NCBI RefSeq assembly: GCF_030052815.1 | Contig: NC_079499.1 | Location: forward strand, 86,033,183 to 86,097,182 | DNA from: Hevea brasiliensis | Lineage: Eukaryota > Streptophyta > Magnoliopsida > Malpighiales > Euphorbiaceae | DNA length: 64,000 bases | Reading direction: 5' to 3' | Shown here: in pieces, positions 1 through 8,014 of the stretch | Position numbering within the stretch: position 1 is the stretch's first letter | How the letters are laid out: each line of letters begins with the position of its first letter | The notes under the pieces: model-generated | What the model was told of the DNA's origin: nothing | What the model saw: the letters and a program-made list of their open reading frames with translations, nothing else | The model's database searches: none | Made by a program: the position numbers and the translations under genes

Positions 1-166
1 GAGATCGGTTAACTATAGAGCGGCAGATTAAGGTGTTTTGAATTACGGATCGGATAAGTGTCATTCAAATTAAGAGTTGGATCGGATAAATACTTCAGAG
101 ATTGGAAAATAATCAATGCAATAATAATAAAACAATAGTTGTCAAAATAAATTTTATTTCCGAAAA

Positions 167-298
167 GATCTGATTACATCATTTAGGCGATCTCTGGAGA
201 TCGGATTACATTAAAGGTCTAATTACATTATTTGGGCGATGTCCAAGATCGGATTACATTAAAGGTCTAATTACATCATAAGGGCGATCTTTAGAGAC
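167..298 (+). repeat. Minisatellite in element T LTR, about 3 units
   Basis: Units of about 45-48 bp built on GATTACATCATTTGGGCGAT followed by GATCGGATTACATTAAAGG. The matching part of the 3' LTR (35975-36160) has one unit more, so copy number changed after insertion. It lies well upstream of the TATA box, in U3. Confidence 0.8.
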
Positions 299-352
299 CG
301 GTGGAACATCCTATCTAAAAGGCCTATGTCAAAGCCTAGTCTCGTGGCTGAG

Positions 353-733
353 TCAAAAGATGTGTTTGACCAGGAGACCGGCTGGGGGGACTATGACTCT
401 CATGAGAATGAGAGAGGTCGTCATCAAAGTTACCGCTCGAAACCGAGCCGCTGTCGGAACACCCAGTGTGAAGAGAAGCCAGGTGAATGCTAAAGAGCAG
501 TCACCGGTGTTGAGGGGAATATTAGCAGTCTTCTTGCCCGAAACCAGTTCGCCGATTATATCGGGCGAACGATTCGAGATCGGCATGATCGAGGTCCTCG
601 ATCCAGATCGGTTAATTAGTCCAGTTTTCTCACTGTCATCAGATAAGGTCATCATAATTTTTCGATCACCGGGATCGTAAATTTTCAGGCAAGGAATAAA
701 GAGGACAACCGAAAAAAGATTAAAGGAGGTCAT
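353..733 (-). other. Antisense ORF behind a minus-strand TATA-like tract in element T LTR
   Basis: On the minus strand an alternating TA tract (826-835) is followed about 90 bp later by an ATG at 733 and an open frame of 126 codons to 353. The predicted product matches no family I recognise. The 3' LTR copy of this frame is broken into two pieces (36212-36508 and 36505-36702), and most differences between copies change the amino acid, so there is no sign of protein constraint. It could be a relic of a captured minus-strand gene or a chance ORF. Confidence 0.2.
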
Positions 734-1508
734 TTTGTCCGGGATTGTTGCCAGAGCAGCTAGAACAAGGAAAATGAAGAGAATAAGGGAGAAAGTCAAG
801 TGAGGTAGAGCTTTCCGGTCGAAGGTATATATATAGGAAAATTTGAGCATTTATTGCAAGCAGAAAACGAAGCAGACGCCTCGGGAATTGAGGGAAATAA
901 ATGCTTTGACTGGACCGAACCTAATAAAAAGGAAGACTGGTGTGGTGAATATCGGTAGAAGGGAGACCAGCATGAAAGATCGGAAGAGAGCGTGTCAGGA
1001 GAGGGGAACCCGGTATGAGAGATCGGAAAAGGATCACGTTGAAAAGACTGGAAAGGAGGGAAGGTCAGAAGACAAAGAGAATGAGATAGCTCCTGCCGAT
1101 TATCGTCATAATCAGAGCCAAGGTAGTTAAAGCGTCGCAGGTGAAATCTCAGCCGCACGCCCCAGAATCGCCCGCACTACTGACATGTGCCAGAGTACGT
1201 CAAGACAGCGCTGTACATCCTAATCTCCACCGTTGATCTTACTTGTAAGGACGAGCTCGGAGCCCTCAGATCGAAGAAGAAAAACGACAAGATCAGTGCC
1301 TTTCACTCCTAGCCCTCAGATCGCTCTTAACAAGAAATTTTGGGCCGTCAGATTAGAAGAGAGAAAAGGACAAATACTCTGGAAGGGATCCCAGTCGTCC
1401 GTTCTGATTCTCTTTAATTCCTGAGCCCTTAGATCATGTCCTACAAAATCTTAACCCTCCATCTCCCCCAAAACAGATCCTGACCCTTCATGGGGAGCAC
1501 CCGGTTCC

Positions 1509-1516
1509 TATAAATA
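1509..1516 (+). promoter_or_regulatory. LTR TATA box (TATAAATA), 5' LTR of T
   Basis: TATAAATA in the context CCTATAAATACC, conserved in the 3' LTR at 37369-37376. Transcription would start about 30 bp downstream, near 1540, which makes 1-1540 U3. A candidate splice donor lies further down (GTGAGT after CTACAA near 1930; GTGAGC after CTACAG in the 3' copy), but I cannot match it to an acceptor. Confidence 0.65.
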
Positions 1517-2497
1517 CCTGCATGAAAATTTGTTCAAGGAGGACGAAAGAAAGAGGGCAGTGATTATAGTGGAAGAACTCTGAAACTTAATTCAGTTAGT
1601 TACTCTGCTTTTTTTAGCATTCATAAGAAAAACTTTTGAAACCAGTTTTCTAAAGTATTTTCTTGCAAAAGGGATTCTTGAATACTGAAACTCTCTATTT
1701 TCCGTTCGTTCATTATCCTGTGGTGCTCTCATTTTCAGCTCTTTGTTTTATTTAGTTCCACTCCCATTGTCCAAGCTCAACCTCATTTAAACTCGGGTAT
1801 TATTTCGACCCGATTGCATTTTAGCGAAGCATCCTTCGTTTCAAGGCGGACCTTAATCTTCCGGTTATCAATCTGCAGTTCTATTAAGCTTTGTGATTCA
1901 ATACTTAGTTTAGTAGATTTGGCTCCCTACAAGTGAGTGCTCGTATTGCCATTTTATTAAGTGCTCGTTTTCATTTTTCGTATTTCCTCTGTTTTTTTTT
2001 TAAGTTTATATTGCGCTAAAGAATACCAAAAGATTACTCTCGGGTTTACTCCTTTGTTAATCAGTCCATTCTTTGTATTAATCTTTGTTATTTCTGAATA
2101 CAAATCTTCTAGTCTCAAGTAATGTATAAGGGGTCGGGTAAAATGTAGGTAACCGTATCTTAAGGGTTTCTTTAAAAATAATAAAAGGTATAAACAATGA
2201 GTCAGGAAAATAGTAAGGCCGAATCACTAGAATAATGCAAAAGATAATTGAGTAAGACAACAAAAGGCAGAGTAAAACCGAACTATAAAATAGATAAATG
2301 GGATAGATCGGGTATCAAAAGGTACTGGTAAGGCGATCACATAGGAAGGTCGGAAAATTCAGTTTGGTATCTCCTGACTAGTTACAAGGTACCAATGAGT
2401 TAAAAGAAGCCTTATTCCAAGCTCCTGCATCTTTAAATGCCAAAACCCTTAGTTCTAGGATTTCGTGACGGGTAGCTGTAATCAAGTTTCGAGAGAT

Positions 2498-3190
2498 CGG
2501 AAAAGTCCCTATCCGATCCCTATTAAAAGGAGATCGGAGGAGAGTTCTTATCCGATTTCTACTTAAAAATTTTAATAAATATTTAAAAGGAGATCGAAGG
2601 AGAGTTCTTATCCGATTTCCACTTAAAAATTTTAATAAATATTTAAAAGGAGATCGGAGGAGAGTTCTTATCCAGTTTCCCCTTAAAAATTTTTAATAAA
2701 TATTTAAAAAGGAGATCGGAGGAGAGTTCTTATCCGATTCTCAAGTTTAAAAATTTTAATAAATATTTAAAAAGGAGATCGGAGGAGAGTTCTTATCCGA
2801 TTCTCAAGCTTAAAATTTTTAATAAATATTTAAAAAGGAGATCAGAGGAGAGTTCTTATCCGATTCTCAAGCTTAAAAATTTTAATAAATATTTAAAAAG
2901 GAGATCGGAGGAGAGTTCTTATCCGATTCTCAAGCTTAAAATTTTTAATAAATATTTAAAAAGGAGATCGGAGGAGAGTTCTTATCCGATTCTCAAGCTT
3001 AAAAATTTTAGTAAATATTTAAATAGGAGATCAAAGGAGAGTTCTTATCCGATTCTCAAGCTTAAAAATTTTTTAATAAACATTTAAAAAGAGATCGGAG
3101 GAGAGTTCTTATCCGATTCTCAAGCTTAAAAATTTTAATAAATATTTAAAGGAGATTGGAAGAGAGTTCTTATCCGATTCCCAAATTAAT
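2498..3190 (+). repeat. Tandem array of about 11 units, each able to form a hairpin (T 5' LTR)
   Basis: Eleven units of about 60-64 bp. Each begins GAGATCGGA, then a purine-rich linker, then TCCGATTCTC, then an A/T-rich tail with AATTTTAATAAATATTT. GAGATCGGA and TCCGATTCTC are complementary apart from one extra T, so each unit could fold into a hairpin. Some units carry changes that weaken the stem (ATCAGA near 2840, ATCAAA near 3028) without a compensating change. The 3' LTR array has about 9 units. Confidence 0.9.
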
Positions 3191-3786
3191 TTTCAACAAA
3201 TACGTAAGACGATTCCCCCTGAAATAAAATTAATACGCAACCGCAACTCACTAAGGTCGTCTCATTTACTTATGTATCTGGGTAACCCGGATTAGTGAAA
3301 AATCAAACATTCCTTTCGGTCAAAAAGGATTAACATTTCCATTCAAACCCTCATAACTATGAAGAACATGAAGTTAAATTTGCTTACCCTCGTTGAGGGA
3401 CGAGGTGGGGTGCCTAACACCTTCCCCACCCGTTTATGGACCCCGAACCTAGAATCTCTGTTTTTGAAGTGGTTTCATTTTAATTTACTTTCACAAATGG
3501 TTTTCTTTAATTTCCCTCAAAATTAAAGTGGCGACTCCTCACTCTTTCCACTTCGGTGAGTGTTCGTCCAGGCGACCGAAAAACACCTTGCGACAGCTAA
3601 TCTTATAGAAAGATCAGTGACTGGCGTGTGTGGTTGAAAATACTGGGATTAAATGCAATAGCTGCTCCCACTTGCTTACATCTCAGAAGCAGGACCGGAC
3701 AAATCCCCAGGACAAAAACTTAGCCAACACAACTGGGTAACATCATTTCCACTTGCGCTTGGTCCCACCGCCATCGGAGATCGGCA

Positions 3787-3987
3787 ATGGCCGCTTCCTC
3801 CGCCGGCACCCCACCGCCGGATGACATTTCATCCTCTCGGCCTACACCATTCGTTTTCTCTTCCGATTTCCCTACGAGAATCTCTCTCACTCTCAATCAG
3901 CGTAAGTACTGCTCTGAGGCTCTCCAATTGTCCAGAGAGAAGCTCCGTACTCCCGAGCAAATCATTCAAGAGTTCGCTCATTTGTAG
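3787..3987 (+). CDS. Host-gene-like 5' exon captured between LTR and gag of element T
   Basis: A 66-codon ATG frame, GC-richer than its surroundings, starting MAASSAGTPPPDD and ending in a region rich in Glu, Gln and Leu (SREKLRTPEQIIQEFAHL). Ser/Pro/Ala-rich N termini of this kind are common in plant nuclear genes. The 190 bp between the LTR end (3595) and this ATG also read like an ordinary 5' UTR, not like retrotransposon leader. A good splice donor (GTAAGT, after CAATCAGC) lies inside the frame near 3902, so the real exon could end there. I do not recognise the parent gene. Inference: a host fragment picked up by the element. It could also be a leader specific to this family. Confidence 0.4.
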   Translation: MAASSAGTPPPDDISSSRPTPFVFSSDFPTRISLTLNQRKYCSEALQLSREKLRTPEQIIQEFAHL

Positions 3988-4028
3988 GCTATTAGGATAA
4001 TGCCATCTCAGATGGCTAAAAACTGTAA

Positions 4029-4550
4029 GAACAAATAAAACAGTTGGAGGATCAACAGCAGAATCTTAAAAGAAAAGTGAGAAGACTCAGGGAAGAGGCA
4101 AGGGTCGAAAAGATGAGCTTCGAAGAAAAAGAGGCATGGTGGGAAGAGGAAAAAGGCTCTCTCCAAGCTGTGGTAAGGGAAGTAGAAATGCAGAATAATA
4201 AGCTTCAGGAAAAAATGAAATACCAAGAGATACTCGTAGAAGAGTATAAAAAAGAAAACAAAAAGAAGAAGCTTGAATTGAAGGAACAGGCACTGCTCAT
4301 CAATGATATCCTGAAAGAATGTGCTAAGGAAAGAAAGGAGAAAGAAAGACAAGCTGCTCTCTATCAAGAGCTGAAAGAGAATGTTATCCAGCTGGAGAGA
4401 ATAATAGCACAGGGAAAACAAGAACTCCTTCCCGAATCCGAGTATGCTTTAAAAGAATTCGACCCTGCCAAACAAGAAGAAAGGTTATACGAATATCTCA
4501 AAAAATGTCATCTCATTATAAAGAGCCTCCCTGAGCCTAGGTCTATGTAA
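4029..4550 (+). CDS. Coiled-coil ORF upstream of gag (element T)
   Basis: An open frame of about 174 codons with no ATG at its start. It opens after a TAA at 4026-4028; the first in-frame ATG is at 4113, and an ATG at 4012 is in another frame, so a frameshift has probably removed the start. The product is extremely rich in Lys, Glu, Gln and Leu with heptad spacing over nearly its whole length (LKRKVRRLREEARVEK, then KENKKKKLELKEQALL), so a long coiled coil is predicted. The last 30 residues are less charged. Ogre-type elements carry an extra ORF of unknown function between the 5' LTR and gag; position and orientation fit, but I cannot show homology. No catalytic motif is seen. Confidence 0.5.
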   Translation, partial: EQIKQLEDQQQNLKRKVRRLREEARVEKMSFEEKEAWWEEEKGSLQAVVREVEMQNNKLQEKMKYQEILVEEYKKENKKKKLELKEQALLINDILKECAKERKEKERQAALYQELKENVIQLERIIAQGKQELLPESEYALKEFDPAKQEERLYEYLKKCHLIIKSLPEPRSM

Positions 4551-4980
4551 AGAATGCTATGTATAAATATTCAGTTAATGGAAAACTTTTTGGGCCATTG
4601 TTTAGCAAAATTGTGAATGAATAGTATAACTCCCGTAGGAACCCCCTCGCTAGGGTTATGTGAAAAATTGGATGTGCCATATGAACAAGTATCATAAACG
4701 TGCATTCAATCCAGTCATTCACAGTTAGACTATCGAATGATGCCATGATAAAATTGATGCAACCATCCTTCTGCAGATTTCATTTTTGGCTCCCGAATGC
4801 CACTGTATCCTTTGTCCGAACCAGGACCTTTAATTTTTTTACGAAATTCAAAATTTACTAAAAGCTTTTATTTATTTCCCTACAGAAAAATCAAACATTG
4901 CTTCAAACAAGGCAAGTCTGACCAAGCACACGGTTCAACCCAAGCGAGTGTACTAAACAAGATCTCGAACAAAGAAGATA
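4551..4980 (+). other. Non-coding spacer before gag
   Basis: AT-rich stretch between the coiled-coil ORF and the gag ATG. It holds only short frames without recognisable similarity. It may contain remnants of the first ORF or the gag leader. Confidence 0.4.
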
Positions 4981-6711
4981 ATGGAAGATCAGGAACAAGT
5001 ACAGAACCTACAAGGACAGGTTTTCGAATTAAAGGATCAGGTCTCAGAACTTATGAGACTAATGAGGGAGATGTCCCAAAATAAACCCACTTCAGAACCT
5101 AACCTACCATTACCTCCCCCACCACCTACAACAAATGATCCGCATCAAGCTTCAACTTCCTTCACCTTTCAGTCACCTATCCCGGATCCGACAATCACTG
5201 TCAATCCGGCTACTATAAATAATGACCTACCTTTCTCCCATTACCCAAATGCCGACCCATACCCTTCAATACTGATCCCTCCGGTTCACTCCACCCCTCA
5301 TTTCCCAGCTGGGGGAGTATCTTTTGCAGTAGGAGGAGAAAGTAAGGCCAGGGAAAATGAGAAGCTGTCTGCTTTAGAGGAAAGATTGAGAGCAATAGAG
5401 GGACTGAACATGTATGGTTCAGTCGATGTTGCGTCACTGAGATTGGTGCCAGATGTGGTGGTGCCACCCAAATTCAAAGTCCCGGATTTCGACAAGTACA
5501 CCGGGAACTCAGATCCCCGCATTCACCTGGCAACCTACATTGCCAAAATGTCTGCCTTGACGGAAGATGATAGACTTCTCGTCCACTTCTTTCACGAGAG
5601 CCTTTCTGGAGCAGCCCTGAGATGGTGCATTCAGTTGGATAGAAGCAAATTGCGCTCCTGGAAGGATTTAGCTGATGCATTCTTAAAACAGTACAAATTT
5701 AACTGTGATGTGGCCCCCACGAGGAGAGATCTCCAAAACTTGGTGCAGAAGGACAGGGAAAGCTTCAAAGAGTATGCCCAAAGATGGAGGGAGAAGGCTG
5801 CAGAAGTATATCCTCCGGTGACCGACAATGAACTCTGCTCCCTATTCATCGAAACACTGAAGGCTCCTTACTTCAACCTGATGATTGGGAATACCTCCAA
5901 CAGCTTCTCTGACATCATCCAAGCTGGTGAAAGGATAGAAGCTAATCTAAGGATGGGACGGCTGCAGGAGTTGACTGAGAATCCTACAAAGAAAACTGCC
6001 AGTTTTGGCAAAAAGAAGGAGGGTGATGTGCATTCCATCACCCGTCAAAATAATTACTCCCCATTTCTGAAAAATAACTACCGGCCATGTCCTCCCCCTT
6101 ATGGCCAAACAGTTGCAAACATTCCACCTCCTTTTCCAAATTATCCACAACCGTGCCCACAATACCCACCTACAAATTACCAACCCAGACCACCTCCTCT
6201 ACCTACCCAACCCAGGCCACCTCAAAATAATTTTAGACCACCAAGAAACCCTGATCCACCCCTTCCCCTCCCACTCAGTGAAATATACCGATACCTTATC
6301 GGTATAAACCAGATCATACCAGTTCCCCTGGACCCAATTCAGCCACCATACCCCAGGTGGTATGATGCCACTGCCCGTTGTGAATATCATGGAGGGGCAC
6401 AAGGGCATTCAACTGACAACTGTGGGGCACTCAGAGGGAGAGTGCACACTTTAATCCGGAACGGGTGGTTGAAGATCGAGGGAAATGGTTCCCTCCCCAA
6501 TGTCACGTCAAACCCATTGCCCACTCATGGTACAGGCAATGGCGTGAATATGATAGAGCCTGGGGATGAAAGCAAAGAGTTTCCTCTAGAACCATCCATC
6601 GATGTCATCCATCTGGATTCCTTGTATGAGGCTTTGGTCTCGCCAATAGCTGAGGGGCAAGAACTGGACAACTGGATATCGGAGGACATCCCTATACTTA
6701 ATTTCGATTAA
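4981..6711 (+). CDS. gag: Gag polyprotein of Tat/Ogre-like element T
   Basis: A 576-residue structural protein that would form the cytoplasmic virus-like particle. Residues 1-35 form a short coiled coil. Residues 36-110 are Pro-rich. From about residue 162 the capsid-type retrotransposon gag domain begins (PPKFKVPDFDKYTG, GAALRWC, FLKQYKFNCD, SFKEYAQRWREKA). A Pro/Tyr/Gln-rich linker covers about 365-455. Near the C terminus is a zinc-binding cluster C467-x2-H470-x5-H476-x4-C481, the variant typical of Tat-lineage gags and not the CCHC knuckle of chromoviruses. The ATG at 4981 is in good context and the frame is uninterrupted. TAA at 6709-6711 ends it without any protease segment. Confidence 0.93.
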   Translation: MEDQEQVQNLQGQVFELKDQVSELMRLMREMSQNKPTSEPNLPLPPPPPTTNDPHQASTSFTFQSPIPDPTITVNPATINNDLPFSHYPNADPYPSILIPPVHSTPHFPAGGVSFAVGGESKARENEKLSALEERLRAIEGLNMYGSVDVASLRLVPDVVVPPKFKVPDFDKYTGNSDPRIHLATYIAKMSALTEDDRLLVHFFHESLSGAALRWCIQLDRSKLRSWKDLADAFLKQYKFNCDVAPTRRDLQNLVQKDRESFKEYAQRWREKAAEVYPPVTDNELCSLFIETLKAPYFNLMIGNTSNSFSDIIQAGERIEANLRMGRLQELTENPTKKTASFGKKKEGDVHSITRQNNYSPFLKNNYRPCPPPYGQTVANIPPPFPNYPQPCPQYPPTNYQPRPPPLPTQPRPPQNNFRPPRNPDPPLPLPLSEIYRYLIGINQIIPVPLDPIQPPYPRWYDATARCEYHGGAQGHSTDNCGALRGRVHTLIRNGWLKIEGNGSLPNVTSNPLPTHGTGNGVNMIEPGDESKEFPLEPSIDVIHLDSLYEALVSPIAEGQELDNWISEDIPILNFD

Positions 6712-6978
6712 AGTACCTTTGGTTATCTACACTTGATCATTTTGTCCATGGTGGCAAGTGTAACATTGAAAATGGACCCTTTTCTTATGTCGTAAATCTT
6801 AATGAATTAATAGCGCGTTTATTTCCGATTCTCTTTTTCTTTCCATCCTTATAATATATTCTATTTTCGTTCATTCAGGCCCATTCATCAATTAACACCT
6901 AATAATTCAATAGGCTCAGAAATTCCTCTAGTTAATTTTGAAATCCCCATAACTGCCATTACTTCAAGTGATTCTGAG
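6712..6978 (+). other. gag-pol gap lacking a protease domain
   Basis: 267 bp of AT-rich sequence separate the gag stop from the first RT-linked residues. The pol frame can be read back to about 6871 without a stop. No D-S/T-G protease motif occurs in any forward frame, and the gap is too short for a retropepsin of about 100 residues. A pyrimidine-rich tract ending in CAG at 6876-6878 looks like a 3' splice site, but the only good donor (GT at 6713) lies after the gag stop, so splicing would not restore a fusion. Confidence 0.6.
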
Positions 6979-8014
6979 TTGGAGCTCACAGAAGAAAGGG
7001 ATGAAAGGGATGAACCTTCCTTAGTGCCTTGTGGAGACGAAGCGCGCACCATAAACTTAGGCACCGAAGAAGTAAAAAGGGAACTTAAGGTGGTAGAAAA
7101 TGAAGAATTGGGAGATATGATCAGTTTGCTCAGGGAATTCCTAGACGTATTTTCATGGAGCTATAATGATATGGTTGGTTTGGACCCCCAGATAGTGACG
7201 CATAAAATTCCCCTAATTCCGGGGGCAGTCCCGGTAAAGCAGAAGCTAAGAAGAATGAATCCTGACACACTGCTCAAAGTTAGGGATGAAGTCAAGAAAC
7301 AGTATGATGCTGGGTTCCTGAAAGTAGTCAAATATCCCCAATGGATAGCTAATGTTGTCCCGGTAATGAAGAAGGACAGGAGAGTTAGGGTGTGTGTTGA
7401 CTACAGGGATCTTAATAAGGCAAGCTTAAAAGATGATTTCCCTCTCCCTCACATTGATGTGTTAGTAGACAATGCTGCGGGATTGGGCAGGTGTTCATGT
7501 ATAGATGGGGCATCAGGGTATAATCAAATCCCAATGGATGAAGGAGACAAGGAGAAAACTGTCTTTATCACTCAATGGGGGGTATTTTGCTATCGGGTCA
7601 TGCCTTTCGGGTTAAAGAATGCTGGAGCAACCTACCAACGTGCAATGGTCACATTATTCCACGATATGATGCATAAAGAAGTGGAGGTATACGTGGATGA
7701 TATGATCATCAAATCTAGGGGAGAAGAGAGTCATGTGCAGGTGATGAGGAAAGTATTCGAGAGACTCAGGAAATATCAGCTAAAACTGAACCCTGCCAAA
7801 TGCATATTCGGAGCTAGATCTGGGAAATTGTTGGGATTCATAGTGAGCGAGAAAGGAATAGAAGTTGATCAGGACAAAGTCCGAGCTATTCAAGAGATGC
7901 CATCCCCAAAAAACAGAAAGGGAAGTGCGCGGTTTCTTGGGGAAGTTGAACTACATATCAAGGTTTATCTCCAATCTCACCGCTAAGGCTGAGCCTATCT
8001 TTAGACTACTCTGA
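6979..8014 (+). pseudogene. pol: Reverse transcriptase part of pol (element T), frameshifted then stopped
   Basis: This encodes RNA-dependent DNA synthesis from the element RNA. Visible RT blocks are VKQKLRRMNPD, YPQWIANVVPVMKKD, RVCVDYRDLNKAS, DDFPLPHIDVLVD, VMPFGLKNAGATYQRAM, the active site YVDDMI (residues 238-243 counting from 6979) and KLLGFIVSEKGIEVD. No ATG marks the start; the frame is open from about 6871, as expected for a polyprotein. After IQEMPSPKN a frameshift near 7935 moves the connection region (NYISRFISNLTA) into the next frame, which then meets TGA at 8012-8014, where related elements usually have Arg (CGA). RT is therefore separated from RNase H and integrase by two lesions. 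Confidence 0.92.

Larger units (their letters stand above)
1..3595 (+). repeat. 5' LTR (left-truncated by window) of Tat/Ogre-like element T
   Basis: This stretch is repeated in the same orientation at 35812-39338 with scattered substitutions, so the two are the LTRs of one element. The right end is CGACA at 3591-3595. The other LTR begins TGTCGACACC at 11984, so the termini form the inverted pair TGTCG/CGACA expected of an LTR. Adding the part missing here (about 750 bp, seen in the 3' copy) gives a full LTR of about 4.3 kb, long even for Ty3/gypsy but usual for Tat/Ogre lineages. GATCGG-type motifs recur throughout. No convincing PBS follows; the sequence after 3595 is unlike tRNA 3' ends that I can recall. 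Confidence 0.93.

Noticed and set aside
4008..4421. Phe/Leu-rich minus-strand ORF of 137 codons
   Set aside because: It is the shadow of the Lys/Glu-rich coiled-coil frame on the other strand.
6713..6878. Possible gag-pol intron (GT 6713, AG 6878)
   Set aside because: The gag stop codon lies upstream of the donor, so splicing would not fuse gag to RT; the donor context is also weak.
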